Positions 49,001 through 62,500 of a DNA stretch of 64,000 nucleotides are shown here, piece by piece. The DNA comes from Edolisoma coerulescens. Its lineage: Eukaryota; Chordata; Aves; Passeriformes; Campephagidae. A program made the position numbers and the translations under genes. Below the pieces are notes generated by a model, which saw only the letters and a program-made list of their open reading frames with translations, had not been told where the DNA came from and did not search any database. The stretch is taken from NCBI GenBank assembly GCA_013397115.1, contig VWZW01005522.1, positions 248,001 through 312,000 of the forward strand, given 5' to 3'. The stretch's first letter is position 1. Each line of letters starts with the position of its first letter.

Positions 49001-52000
49001 AACCCCCACCACCACCTGCACCCCTTATTCCAGTTAGACTTGAGAGATAGCTTTCATATACTATTTTTTTTGGATGAGGAAGTGAGGCCCAGGACAATGG
49101 AGATGGTAAAGTCGAAGGTGATGGAAGGTGAAGGACTTGGTTATGAAGAACTCCAGAAGTTCCAGCAACAGAACAGAATGTTGACAGCTGCCAGAGGCAT
49201 GAGGACAGTGCACCTAAAAGTGATTATTGCTGGTGTTTCCACTGGGTCAAACGTGCTTCAGACATATAGTTCAGTCCTTTACTCTATCCATTCCTTCAAA
49301 TTCTCAGCGTAGGTCTCAGCTTGGGTGATATAGTTCATATACAGCAAAGGCTGAGATCATAGTTGATGTCGCAAAGAAATGGAAAAGCTCATCAGCAGGG
49401 TCAAACAGCACAGTATTTAATAGAAGAGAGACATAGGACTTGTGAAAAAGGAAAAAATCAGAAAATGGATGGTTAAAAAGTCCATATGAAATATTGTTCC
49501 ATGTAGATCATAAATGATCTGTATACCTTATTACAAAAGTAAATTTATGCAGGAAAATGTTCTACCAAGCTGTGCATAAATTTTGAATGGAAAAAGGTGT
49601 TAACAAGAAGAAAAATTCAGTGACATGAATTGAAAATGAGAGAAACGGTGCAGTATATATAGAAAGAAGAGATCAACTATGCACATTTGTCTCTTACCCA
49701 TGAAAAGCAAAAGAATAATGATTCCTTGGAAATGCCACATATTCACAGCTACAAGTAGCAAGTTGTAAGAAAAGATATTCTAGATTTTATTTTTTTCAAC
49801 ATATATATTCTTTGCTTTTCTTTCTGCTTTTGGGGTCTGGCACTTCAAACTATATTTATCAGGCACTAGAGCCTCAGTAAGTACTCTATTTTCAAAGTCC
49901 TCACTTCCAGCACCTCTTTTGTCCTTAAAGATCTAAAAATCACCTATTTTGCAACTGAGACCTAAAATGTATCCATTTTCTCTCTCTCTCTCTGTCTAGC
50001 CTAATATGAACATATTCAAAGTGGGTTAGCCTAAAGAAAAGTTACAAATAATTTAATTTTGGAGTTTATTTATAGTACTGTACTACATTGAGGTAGAAAT
50101 GTTGTGGGTTCCCTATGCCTTGGACACAGAAGTCATACCTGAACAGGCATATTTAGCTGATCATCTGTTGGCTAAATTGGAGGTCACATCAAGCTCTTCT
50201 CTTGCCAGATAAGACAGCAGTTTAAAAAGAGAGGGAGAATCTATACCTTGGAACCCTGGGGTGGAATACTTATATCCTGATGGAGGGTAAAACTGAGACA
50301 TCTCTATTTAAGAGAAGTGAATGGCAGCTTTATAGTATAAACATATGTAAAGGAAAACACTGGGTGGCGGGATGGCAGTAATCAGCATTACTCTGATTAA
50401 CTCCTTTTTTGAGGTAATATGTTATCAAAGCACTTCATTATACAGTTGCTTGGGTTTGGAATTTTTTTTTAATTTTTTATTTTCTAGAAAAAACAGATCA
50501 AAGCCTCAATTCATTGTAGCAGATCTTCTGTACAACATCTGATACAATGCAAACTGCAGTAAACAGGAAGCCTCTTTTCAGCATTTTAGATACGATGAAT
50601 CTAATATTCAATGGCAAAACTAGCAGAGAAAATTTCAGGCACTGCAAGCACCAATTTTTCATTTTGCTGCTCTCACAGCATTTGCAGCTTCCCACCAGTC
50701 AGCAGACAGGAGCTCAAGCACCAGCCCCAGGCAGTCACATCCCACTAATGCCGCTGGTTCTGCTACACCAAGACACCAGTCTGGGAGCTACAGAGGCCAC
50801 GGCTCATGTCTCTGTTATGTCTTGGCAACTGTGACAGAGTTTCAAGGCAAACAGCTAACAGCAGTAATATCTGTCCGCTACACGTAGACTTCCCAAACCA
50901 CACTAGTAAATTAACCACAAGAGTGACAAAATTCACTGCTTTATAAGAGTAGCTGGTAATCGTGGGACTGCTATATCAGCTTATCAAGTTCTACCAGACT
51001 AATACTAGTAATTCAGATTCATAAAAAGAAAGACATCTAAAGAAATGTGTTTCAATGAGTATGCTTTTAAATCAAAAGGGAAATTTATGGGGGACAGGCC
51101 ACTGGTAGAGAATGGCCTTAGGACTGAGATTCTAATTTTCAGACTATGACATTACTTGAGCAGTACATCGAGGCAAGGCAGCAATATAGATGCTTAGAAA
51201 CAGAAAGTTACATCAGAATTAGAGACAGAATAATTAATTTATCTTGAGTGCAGTTATATTGCTAAAAAGCACCTTACTCAACCACAGTTTAATGAATAAT
51301 GTCAAATGGTGCATTTTAGTAGTGATGTCTATGAAATCCTTTAACCAATCCATCTGTCTTTTGCATTACACCCCCGTGCTGTAGTGTTGTGTTAATGTTT
51401 GAATATAATGGCATAATTCATTCTTTCATTCTACTCTGTAGCTCCTGTGGAGCACTAGCACAGATTCATGTCAAAAGGAGTTTAGTTTCTTTATTGTGTT
51501 TCTTAGCAGGGCATGCACATATCCAACTTCAGGAAAAGCAGACACCTATGAATATATCCAAACTATGCATGGCAAGCAAGCCTGAGCTTTTGAGAAATTT
51601 CATCTTAATGGCACAGTATAATTTAAAAGATGCAATAAATATAGAATGAAACGTTACTTACAAATAGCTAGTGTTACACAGAGATAACACATTTCTACAG
51701 TAGTTTTAGCTGTGTCTTGACCCCTGAGAGAACATTTTCCTGCAGATAAAAAAGCCAAGTGTACTGTGTTCTGCTCTGTGGCTGTGTGCATGGCTTACAC
51801 GGACTGCCACTTCTGTCTCCTAAAAAAATCAAATGTGTAATGTACCACAGAAGAGAAGAAAGGCTGGGCTAAAGGACTAATTTGTGTGTGGGAAACACCA
51901 CACACATCTCTGGGAAAGCATTTCTTTATTCTCTGAATTTGTGTATTCTTTGCAGTTACATTACCAGAAAAAGTCTAGCTGAGGATCTTGAATTCCTGTT

Positions 52001-54538
52001 TTCATGGACAATGATTATAGCCATACAGTCTTTAAGTGGAACTCAGCCTACTGAAATGTTGGTAGGAAAACAAGTGAACAGTCAACAAGCATTTTCACAA
52101 TCCAGAAACTGCGCATGGCAAACATAAAAGCTCCAGTAGGATGTTCCTTGACTTTCCGTTGGAATTTTGTGGGGCTTTTACAGTTTCATAGATAATCTGG
52201 ATATAGCTGAGTATTTTCTTGGAGATCACCAAGGGCAGAGAACTGAGCTTTCATCTTCCTTTGGTGGGAAACACATGGCCAAAGAGCTATCTTAAAATTC
52301 CTACACCTGTGGAAATAAACCAAAATTGTCTTTTTGACCTTGAGTGAGAAGTGCTCCATCACACTTAAAAGAATGAGATGCAGAGAGATAAACAGAAAGG
52401 TTAATTAGTCTTTTAATCAAGCAACAGGCCAGGATGAAAGTCTGATATTGCTGTAGGAATAAATGTGAAGTGACTGTTGAAGCACAGCCTGTTGAGTAAA
52501 AACCCCAAGGACCCAACCCTCCCCTAATTGTCCAAGGGATGGTACTGACTAGAAGAAATGCCCTCTTCAAAGACCAGAAAAAAACAAGGACAAGAGGTAT
52601 CCAGGGAAAGTTTGTTGAATACTAAAAACTGCTGTCACATGATAGTTGCCCAATAAAAAGAATACATGCCTGTTTCATAGTATCTATTCCTGTAGCTGTC
52701 ATCATCAGAAAAAGCAGCACCAGAGGGAATGCCCAGGCATAAAATAATCGGTATAATTGGGCATGTTGATCTGCACCCATACATATTGATCTGTGCCATG
52801 TGCTATCAAAAAGCTTGGCTCCACATAGGTTCCACCAGTAGGCAGAGAGTACTGGACGGGACCAACTAATCTGTATCTATTAAGCTATGACAGCATTCAG
52901 CTTTTTAATATAGGGGGCAGACTAGAGATCCTGACAGGGTTTGGAAATATCCTATTCATGCAATTGCATTCAGCTTCTTTTGGAGTCCAGAAAGAAGGTG
53001 CATCATCCATGGAAAACCTGCCCTTAAAGTCCTTTAGAATGACCCAAAAAACTCAAGCTAAAAGAACAGTGGTGACTGCAGATCACATGGGCAAAGGCTC
53101 TCTAACTTGGCTGCAGAATCCTTATCCCCGTACCTAACAGAACCAAAGCGAGGAAGAGGGCGAGAAGACTGGTGCACCACAGGACCTTCAAGAAAAGGCA
53201 GGTGCTATCTTGGCCTCTGGATGGTGATGCTGATGTACGGTTACACATCATTTCAAGAAGCTAGAAAACAAGATGCCTTCTGGCACTGGACAGGGTTGTC
53301 ATAGACTTAACTACATGATCCAGCAAAGGGGCAAAATCAGATATTCTTTGATAATGTCAAATCCCAGCCTAAGATAGTAGCTTTATTTACTCCAGCTTCT
53401 GTATAGCTGTGAGCCCTGCTGATGCTGCCTAATAATGACACTGGCATATGTTTTGCTGATTAAAGCGACTCAGGCTGGAGGAAGTCTTTAAAATCTGACA
53501 ACACGCTTACCCATTTCTTCAATTCTCAGTGCTTTCTCTTTCTCCTGTCTTCCTTGTAAGATCTCCTCTAGGATATCACGTGACTGGGACTGAACATTAT
53601 AATGACATATTTCCTTTTACTTTATTCACTTTTTAAAATTTTTAAAATTTATGGATATGCATATCCCTTGTTACACAGAGGAATCAGAAAAATACTAATA
53701 CAGATTTCTAACAAAGCATCTGTAAAATGTGCTGTCCTAACACATTTTTTTGGATACAGCAAACATTATTAGTAATGTTTAGATTCTAATATACAATAAT
53801 TGCAATAATTGTAGATTCAATGTAAAACATTTGGCATTACTAGTAACTTATATTACATACGAATAATTACAAACCCATTACTACTTATCACAATTGTAGA
53901 CTATGAATTAGTATGGGTTAATCAGGAATTTATGCTTATATATATGTTTTATACAAAGAAAAATTTTTCCCTTAAAACAGACTTTTGCAACAAGCAGAAT
54001 TTCCTACATAATCAATTGCTGAAACAATCCTTAAATTTCTGATGTAAAAAACATCCAAAAGGTTGACTGCCTTGCTCTCAAAGCCTTTGGGCTGGATGCA
54101 AGGAGAAGAAATCATATCAACAAACTGTATGAACGTGGATTTTTTAAGTAAAATAAATGGAAATGGAAATCAATTGAACAGTGACTACAAATGAAAAATA
54201 CAGTAAGGTAAACTGACAAACCAGTTAAAAATATAAAATGCTAATTGAACATTGGCTGCTATAAAACATTTGCTCTAATTCACTTCGAATATGCACCAGT
54301 TTGCTTTTCTCAGAAATCCACACATTTCACAAATAATTTGTAGCTAAATACAGTAGGTTGAAAAATACAGATTGATATTTTTAGAATAAAGCTGATTTTA
54401 ATTTCGTGTTAGATACTTCCTGATGAAGTGTATGTTTTGTTAAGTTTAATTCAGTTAGTATTCAGTTCTGGCATTGTTTTCAGGAGTAGTATTTCTTCTC
54501 ATCAGCTGAGAAAAAAAAATTACACTGGAAATTTTTTA
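46054..54538. other. No identified gene or element
   Basis: 46060-46320 is GC-richer and unassigned. Low-complexity tracts occur at 48328-48444 and a short (TC)n at 49980-49993. Plus-strand frames at 49040-49312, 50547-50834 and 53107-53304 have no recognisable domain. The last has a short hydrophobic stretch that superficially resembles an envelope leader, but I could not support it. Confidence 0.5.
48328..48444. repeat. Purine-rich (GGGA/GGAA) tract
   Basis: About 117 bases are overwhelmingly A and G on the plus strand, made of imperfect GGGAGG, GGAAAG and GAGAGA units. It is the longer of two such tracts in the window. The minus-strand frame reading Leu/Ser/Pro repeats through it is an artefact. 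Confidence 0.85.
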
Positions 54539-54543
54539 ATAAT
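54539..54543. repeat. Left target-site duplication (ATAAT)
   Basis: Five bases directly before the LTR. They are repeated exactly at 55125-55129, directly after its CA end. Confidence 0.75.
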
Positions 54544-55124
54544 TTCCATGATTAACCCCACTAGGTAGCTGAACACCTCACAGTTGCTTTCTCACTCTCC
54601 CCCAGCAGGATGGGGAGAGAATAGGGAAGGTAAAAGTGAGAAAACTTGTGGCTCGAGACAAGGACAGTTTAATATGGAAAGCAAAAGCTGTGCATAAGTG
54701 CAAAGCAGAACAAGGAATTCATTCACACTTTCCCATGGGCAGGCAGGTGTTCAGCCATCCCCAGAAAACCAAGGCTTCATTACACATAATGATGACTTGG
54801 AATGACAAGCACTATCACCCCAAATGTCCCCCCTTCCTTTTTCTTCCCCCAGATTTATATGCTGAGCATGATGCCATATGGTATGGAATGTTCAGCTGGG
54901 GTCATCTGTTCTGGCTGTATCGGCTCCCAACCCTTTGTGCGCCCTTAGCCTCCTCGCTGGTGGGGTAGTGTGAGAAGAAAAAAAGGCCTTGCTGTTGTAT
55001 AAGCACTGCTCAGCAGTGACTTGAACAGCCCTGAGTTATCAACACTGTTTCCAGCACAAATCCAAAGCATTGCCCATACTAGCTATGGTGAAGAAAATTG
55101 ACTATCTGAGCTCAAACAAGTACA
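54544..55124 (-). mobile_element. Solo LTR, ERVL-type, minus strand, 581 bp
   Basis: Read on the minus strand it starts TGTACTTGTTTGAGC and passes AGCTAGTATGGGCAATGC, ACTGCTGAGCAGTGCTTAT, a TATA box ATATAAAT (54853-54860) and CATGGGAAAGTGTGAATG. It ends GGGGTTAATCATGGAA, where related LTRs have TTTAACCATGACA; the terminal CA is mutated. This matches the order of the common songbird ERVL LTR. The flanks carry a 5-bp duplication ATAAT, as expected for ERVL. There is no internal retroviral sequence, so it is a solo LTR. The open frame on the plus strand (54636-54968) is antisense LTR sequence, not a gene. Confidence 0.87.
54853..54860 (-). promoter_or_regulatory. TATA box of the solo ERVL LTR
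   Basis: ATATAAAT on the minus strand, preceded by CATGCTCAGC, as in related songbird LTRs whose promoter lies here. Confidence 0.55.
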
Positions 55125-55129
55125 ATAAT
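55125..55129. repeat. Right target-site duplication (ATAAT)
   Basis: Exact match to 54539-54543. Confidence 0.75.
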
Positions 55130-55360
55130 ATTCCTCTCTCTCAGCTAACATCCTGCCATGTCTCATGCACCACCCAGGTTTAACATTGGAAAGAAAAGGA
55201 GATGTACAGACTGATTAATCTAAAATTGGTGGATACTTTTTGGAAAGGGACATAATTGATTCTGTCCTCAAAGTGTTCTGGGCATATAGAGCATAATTAC
55301 CCCTTCCTTTTTGGTATACGGAGATATACGATGAGTATACTTACAAGGACATGCTTCCGG

Positions 55361-55721
55361 GCAAGGGATTGAGTGCACCCTCAGTCAGTTTGCAAATGGC
55401 ACCAAGATGAGTGTGACTGTGGATCTGCTGGCTGCAGAGTGATCTGGATAGGCTGGATGGATGGGCTGAGTCCAGTTGTGTGAAGTTCAACAAGACAACT
55501 GCCAGGTCCTTCACTTCAGTCACACCAGCCCCATGCAGTGCTACAGGTTGAAGGAAGAGTGGCTGGAAGGCTGCCTGGTGGAAAAGGACCTGGGAGTGCC
55601 AGTCAACAGCAGCTGAACATGAGCCAGCATGTTCCCAGGTGGCCAAGAAGGCCAATGGCAACCTTAGCCTCTATCAGCAATCATGTGGCCAGCAGGACCA
55701 GGGTGAGGCTGCACCTCAAAT
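55361..55721 (+). mobile_element. CR1 outer copy, 5' segment
   Basis: Plus-strand CR1 ORF2 from the region just before the catalytic FADD (GATTGAGTGCACCC...) through the thumb (CTGGAAGGCTGCCTGGTGGA, CCAAGAAGGCCAATGGCA). The catalytic segment reads TTTGCAAATGGCACC, so FADD has become F-A-N-G and is inactive. A stretch of about 30 bases found in other copies is missing near 55702. The sequence breaks off at CACCTCAAAT (55712-55721), exactly before the point at which CR1 sequence resumes at about 56037. Confidence 0.88.
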
Positions 55722-56036
55722 CTTGTAGTGAGGTGGGGGCAGTGTCTTTTACCATGCCTGCAGCAGTGGACGAGAGGAAATGGCCTTAAGGTGAGGCAGG
55801 GGAGATCCATAACAGACATTAAAGAAAGAAAAAGTTCACTGAGAAGGTGGTCAGGCATTGAAGTAGGTTGGCCAGGGCCATGGTGAGGTCACCATCCCTG
55901 AAGGTGTTTTAGAGGCACCTGGATCTGGTGCTGGGTGATATGGTTTAGTGATTTAGGGGCTGCAGTGGTAGTGCTGGGTGGATGGTTGGACTGAATGATC
56001 TTGAAGGTCTCTTCCAACCTTGAGGATTCTGTGATT
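55722..56036 (+). mobile_element. CR1 inner copy (nested 3' end), same orientation
   Basis: This begins CTTGTAGTGAGGTGGG, a position several hundred bases further along CR1. It runs through the 3' UTR (GGCATTGAAGTAGGTTGGCC, ATGATCTTGAAGGTCTCTTC) to the CR1 terminus GATTCTGTGATTC. It is a short, 5'-truncated CR1 lying inside an older copy: the outer element's sequence stops just before it and restarts just after it with almost nothing lost. CR1 makes no regular target-site duplication, which fits. Confidence 0.75.
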
Positions 56037-56532
56037 CAGTTTTGGGTGCCTCACTACAAGAAAGATACTAAGGTGCAGAAGCAAGAAGGGCAACAAAGTT
56101 GGTGAAGGGTCTGGAGCACAAGTCTAATGAGGAGCACCTGAGGGAACTGGGGTTGATTAGCCTGGAAAAAAGAAGTCTTGGGGGGGACCTTTTTGCCCTC
56201 TACAACTACCTGAAAGGAGGTTGTAGCCAGATGGTGGAGGCTGGTCTCTTTTGTTAGGTCTCAAGTGAAAGAACAAGATGAAATTGCCTCAGGTCTAACC
56301 AGGGAAGATTTCGTTTGGATGTTAGGAACAATTTCTTCATGGAAAAGGTTGTCAAGCACTGGAAAGGCTGCCAAGGGAAGTGGTGGAATCACCATCCCTG
56401 GAGGCATTTAAAAGACGTGTAGATGCAACACTTGGGGACATGGTTAGTGGTGGACTTGGCAGTGCTGGGTTAAAGGCTGGACTTCACAATCTTAAAGGTC
56501 TTTTCCAACAGAAATGATTCTGTGATACTATG
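56037..56532 (+). mobile_element. CR1 outer copy, 3' segment
   Basis: CR1 resumes at CAGTTTTGGGTGCCTCACTA, the sequence that normally follows the point where the 55.4-kb segment stopped. It continues through GGTGAAGGGTCTGGAGCACA, CTCTACAACTACCTGAAAGG and the 3' UTR to a terminal TGATTCTGTGATACTATG. With 55361-55721 it forms one 5'-truncated copy of about 860 bp. It is decayed, with many stops. Confidence 0.88.
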
Positions 56533-59500
56533 AAAAATACAGAAGAAGCAGAAGACCCAGAAGAAAGAAGTGTGGTCCCTGTGAACACATTATTGCATCA
56601 CTGAGTCTTATCACAATGGAGCTAAAAGCCAGTGTAGTTGTTTGACATGATGATATTCTGTTGAAGTGAGCAAGGTCAATACAGTTGGTTGGGCCAGGGA
56701 ATTCTTTCTCAGTATTGAAAGTACAAAATGCAAAGGGTTTCTTCCAGTGAACTTCTGTCTTGTGTTATTGGTGTCAGACTTAGGCAAATAGAAGCAGACA
56801 AATAAAGAGGGAGGAAAGACACTAATGAAGACGTGAACAGTCTATCAAAGGTTATTACTATTTGTGCTTGGTCCATGTCATCAGCCATCTGTCCTGCCTC
56901 CTTTCTCAGTTTCTTTGGGATACAGGGCACTATATAAGCATGCTGTCACAGAGTGACAAGTGCTAGTCTCTGTGTTAGAGAGCTGAGACAAACCAATGAA
57001 CTTTGTCACTGTACCACTTCTAGAGCGCAGTGACTGGCACAAATGACTGACATAAATTGCTTTACTTGACATGAAACAGCTGCTTTCCATGAAACAGCAA
57101 AATGCAGGCCACTCCCCAGAATACCCACCAATTAATGGAAATTGCAGGCGATCATCAATTTGTCATCTATTGGGTGAAGAAAAAAACAGTAACAGTAACA
57201 TCTGTGGCAGAAAGATGCAACATCCGTTCACGTTAAGGAGGGCTTGTGAAGGGCAACCTGAGTCCCAGACGTGCATGTGGTAAAAGGAGTTCCCTGAATC
57301 TTCAGGTATCTACCTGTATTTACCTCTGCCACTGAACTCCTGACTGGTAAAACTAACCAGGAGATAAAGCCCCCGGATATTTGAGATGAACCCTTCTACT
57401 TGATTATTAGGATATGAACCTTTTAACTGTGTTAATAGGACACTGATTTCTTGTTGGGACACGATGACCAGAGCCCAGCATTCTCTAACACAAAGCAATT
57501 GATGCCTATTGCACACTCAGGGCCCTGACACAAATCAACCATAGGGAAATAGGGCCTCAAATTGTAGGAACAATCTATCATCAATTCTGTAGCCTTGATC
57601 ACTCTACTTAGGTGAAAAAGACTTTTCTTTAATAACTCAGGAAATTCTTTCTGTTAAAATATGATGAGTTTTAATTTTCCAGCTTGGCGTAGACATTTAT
57701 GTGTCCTCCTATCATCTTCTCACCTTCTGAGACAGTGATTTAACTGCCAACCTTACTATTACCCTGAAATATCAGCTCTCTTTCAATAGCTGTGCTGAAG
57801 ATGGCATAACTACTGACTGGGAAACAAAAATGAGGAAAAATTATTATGGCCACATAACCTGATAGTGAAAGCACTGCTTTAGCAGCCAAGGAAACCTGTG
57901 TTCCTCTGTACCACCAAATATTTTTGTTTTGCACAAATATTCCAACCACCAAGCTACTCAATGAAAGCAGATAATGCAAAACACAGCACTTGTAGTTCCA
58001 GAAAGGTGTCAGACGTCTCACATGAGAATAATTCCTAGTCATGGCTGGGAATTCATGGTTAAATTCTGAGATACTTTTAACAACTCAGGCCAGGCACCAG
58101 CTGAATAGAATTTCTGTCAAGCCAGCTTTTAGGCTCAGACACCTAGACAGATAAATGTATACCTAGACAATTTGAAGGACCCAAAGGAAAGGAATGAACT
58201 AGAGGTTTGTATGAAACAAAATGTGAGATATTATATAAGTTTTAAGACCTGAAGAAGTCAAAGAGCATGACAAAAAGAAGTAAAGAAAAGGACCAAATGG
58301 CAGCAATAAAATGCTTTAATTCAGGCCACATTGGAAAAGTATAGATTTTCAGAATCCAAACTTCTGCTGCAATCAGTTCCTTGACTAGCCATTTCTTATT
58401 TCCTTATTCCTTATCTACACCATATAATATGACATGAAGTGAGAATGACAGGGCATTTCTACTGTTTACTGTAAAGAATCACAGCAAGCTCTAACTCTTC
58501 CTCTATATACAAGACACCTTTTGTAGCCTTTCCTCTTGAAATCTCATTCAACTCATGTCACTGAATAGATTTCTCTTTAGAGAGATAAAAAAAAAAAAGA
58601 TTTACGATATAGTGCCAAAATCTTGAAGAGTAAGACATTCAAGAGCCACTGTTTTTGCAGTTATTAGCTCTCAGATAATGTCTGATATTAAAAAAAAATT
58701 ACTGTATACAATTGAAATAATAATCTGAAGCAGAATTGTCATTTTATGTTGTTAACAGCTATAGTAATGATTAAAGATGAGTGACAGGTCATTTTTCATC
58801 ATGTAAAAATTCATTAAATTTCATTTTCACTTCATACCACTGAAAAAGAAATAAGGAAAAAAATGCTCTCTGAGAAACTACCTGGGAATCCAAATACAAA
58901 TCTAACACCATTTCTCTGTAATTTAACATGAGAAAAGTTATGGATAGTTCTTAGCAATAAATACAGATCTGAAAAATAAAAAAAATCATATTGAGCAATA
59001 TTATCTAAATTAACTTGTTGTAGAATGACACTATAGAAGTAATTATACAACTAAGTAATGTGCTTCTGTACAACTGTAATGAATTCCCAAAGTGATTAAA
59101 GAACTTCACACTGAGAAAAATAAGCTTGTCCATTCTCCTGTTCATTTCACACAATGTTCAGAGATTAAACACATAAATAACAACTAGAACTGATGGGAAG
59201 GAATGTATTCGATCATGTTGTTGTAGGGTACACCTGAAGTTTTTTGACATAAAATAGGGTTTTAGGTCACAAAACCCACCACCTTTTCAGTTTATGTATT
59301 CTTTAGCATTAATTTGTGTCTCAGTTCCTGTGAGATGCAGATCAAGGCGAAACTTTCTTTACACTCACTAGACAATCACAAGGATTAGCAAAATGAGAGA
59401 TTGGCTTCAATAATGTACTACAGCTGTTGGAGACTCTGTTGTCATAGGATTGATGGGGCTGGCAATAATTTGAGTCTCTTGACAAAATGATATAGCAGCT

Positions 59501-62500
59501 GCTACAAACCTTGACATAATTTTTTTCTCCAGGTCTATAGCTCTGGACTGTCATCCCAGAAGATTACTGCATAGCCCAATACCCAGAAAACTTCCTATCT
59601 ACTCAGGGAAATTCACATTTACTACTGTTTTAAAATTTTGATTGCAAAATAATTGCTTGATGAATTTATTTGCTAAATATTTTTTTAATTTCTGTGACTA
59701 TTTGAAGTATTCCTTCTAGTTTACAGAAAATGTTGAAAAAAGTCTTCATTTGGTTTGTTTCAAATCAAAGAAAAATCAAAGATAGAGTCCCCAACTTTCA
59801 TCTGAGTTACTAACCTCGGGTTGCTTCTGGTAGCTAGGCACCTCAACTGCAGTGCTGAGAGAAGTGCGAAGCATCTGAATACAGAAATTATTTCAGGCAG
59901 CAATAAACCTTCAAAATCAAAATGAACTTGACATATTTGGACATTTTGTTCTGTGTAAATCCTATGAATCCTGGGCATGAATGAAGCATAAAAAGTTTAG
60001 CAAAGGCCATAATGTCATATCAAGGTTTCATTGTCATTTCACATGCTTTGTGCAGAGTCCTTCGGAACACCTTTAAACTTCGGGAGAGCAGTTCGCACAA
60101 CACTGTTTGCACACCTTTACCACAACCCAGTTTGTTATTAGTGTATGTTTTGACATTCACACATGCAATCTTTTAAACAGAAAATTATTAATTGAAATTT
60201 ATTTTTGAACTAGCTAAAAAAAGTGCTGTCTTGAGAGAATTATAGCAAGACTCTTCATAGTTTTTTTGTTAGCTGAAGAAAAATACTCCTCTATTTTTTA
60301 TATATTGTTAGGTTAATTCTTGTGCTACTTCAGCACATATCATTAAAGCTCCACAGGTTTTGTCTAAGTTTTGCTGTAAATCTGACATAGTTCAGTTTGG
60401 GATTTTTTTTTTTTTTGATATTTTACTATGAACTAGAGGTATATATTAAATTACAACATGTTTCTATATGACTCAGAGGACATAACTCTTTCTTTTAGGA
60501 TTTCTACCAAGTAAGAAACAGCAATAACAGAAATAAGATTCTGCAATATACTTAATCATTTTACCTCAGTTAGGTTTTCTGTAACCTAACTTAGGCAGTT
60601 AAAAACAACATGTTGGTGGAAGTGCATCTGGTCTGTCATTACCCACAAGTATACTTGGTTCTGATCTATCATTCACTTTGTTTATGCATTATCTAAAGGA
60701 GTATTTTCACACTTACCTTCAAACATTCAACTTACCATGCCCCACCTGTTCAGAGGATCCAAGTGGCATAATAATAAATGCTTAGGTCTTTTAAAAAATT
60801 GATACCTCAAAAAATCCTACAATATTACTGCTGGCTTTGAGCAATGGGACACTGGGATTTATGAAGGACTTGGATATGATGAAAATGTGAGTTTGACCTT
60901 GTGCTTTAAACTCATGCGTAAAGTATTGCAGTGCAACTTGAGAGACTAACAGGTTTCCCAAACTAACTTCCACAGACTGCTGCTGTGTTCTTTCACCAAT
61001 TTTCTTGGCAGAAGAAAAGTCACTACCCTAGAGAGGAAAGAGAATGATCTTTCTTCATTATAGTGTGCTGTTGTGCAGCAACAGAGTGGAGGTAGACACC
61101 TCTCAGGTCATTCCGGAAAGAAAAGCATATAGAAAGGCAAAGGAGGCTGCCATGATAGATGGCAAAGACTTGGAAACTGGATGTGTACAAAAGCATTTTC
61201 ACAGGTTTTAGATTTTTTTTTTGGGGGGGGTGGTGGTGGTGGGGAACCCAAAAAATACCCACGTGACTGTTCTTTTCCAGAAATCTATACTTATGAAAAA
61301 AAAAAAAGAACTTCAAGTGAAATGTTTTCTTTGAAACCTAATGGTATAGATTCAGGTTGACCCTAAATGGATCAGACCTTTTTAGGCTCAAACCAGGTCT
61401 TCTCTGAGTTCCTTTGATTACTCAAAACCTTACCTTTCATTCTGTTTTTTTAAATTATTATTGCGTTTCAATGGCACAATGATCTATGATAAAATACTGA
61501 GGGATTTACATAAATTGCAAGACATTATGTTGTTATATGCCTAGATGCACGCCAAACGTTTTCATGATGATTACTATAAAAACAATATCAACTGAATCAG
61601 AGACATATGAAAAGGTTGGGTCTTCTTTTTTTTCCCCCATAGTTTAGTTAAAGGATAAGATCAAAAAGCCAAATATATTAACAATTTTTAGATAAATTAA
61701 CTAGAGTGATAGTGTTTTTTCAGCATATAATGTTAAGAAATTATTATCTGAGCTTGCCATAAGTAGTGAATCATTATATATATATTTTTGGTAGACATTA
61801 TTACAGTGTTAATCAAGCTATTTTGTTAGTAACATAAATATAATGACTTTAGAGGAAAATTATTTTCTAGACAAAGGTCTTTACTCAGTGAAATACACTA
61901 ATTCAATTGTATTGTTTTTGGATTTTCATGGAGTCCTAAACACAAAAACATTGTGATGTAGATTTAGCTCAGTATTCCTAGCTGTGGAGCAGAGCAGTGA
62001 TCATCCTTCAGAACATTCCCAGCCTTAAGGAAGCATAGAAAAGAAAGTAAAAATCCCTACAGCTCCCACGTTTTTCTTCTATGAAGACAATCTGTAGCTG
62101 ACAACAGACTACAAGCTGGGTTTTTTTCCAGAAGAAAGAATGCTTTTATAAATGCCCGTTACATTGATTGGCGACAATCTAGGGAAGAGTGCTCTTTCAA
62201 TTGAAGAACATTGTTTTCCAAGTTTTACAAGAATGGTTTCATGCCTAAGAAGAAACCTCAAATTCCAAAAAGTGCAACCACTGAGGGAAGCAGAAGCCAT
62301 GGGCTACTGTTAAATACTCAAGTACCAACATATCAATAAATAGGAGAAGGAGATATTATGTATCCTCACTAAAAATTTTGCAAGGGTTTGTTCTCTGCTT
62401 TTCAAAAACACAGTGCTGTCTAAACATAAAAAAAATAGTCTAAATTGCATGTATCTGAATCCTTTCTGTCTGTGCAAGAATAAAACCAGATAGTCTGGAA

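Noticed and set aside
53107..53304. Possible retroviral envelope leader with a hydrophobic core
   Set aside because: It has only 65 codons and no downstream envelope, upstream polymerase or flanking LTR of the right orientation at a plausible distance.
54636..54968. 110-codon plus-strand frame
   Set aside because: It is antisense sequence of the ERVL LTR, not a coding gene.
57740..58042. 100-codon hydrophobic minus-strand frame resembling a multi-pass membrane protein
   Set aside because: No family motif was recognised and the hydrophobicity follows from T-rich sequence. A neighbouring frame at 57310-57516 has no matching splice structure.
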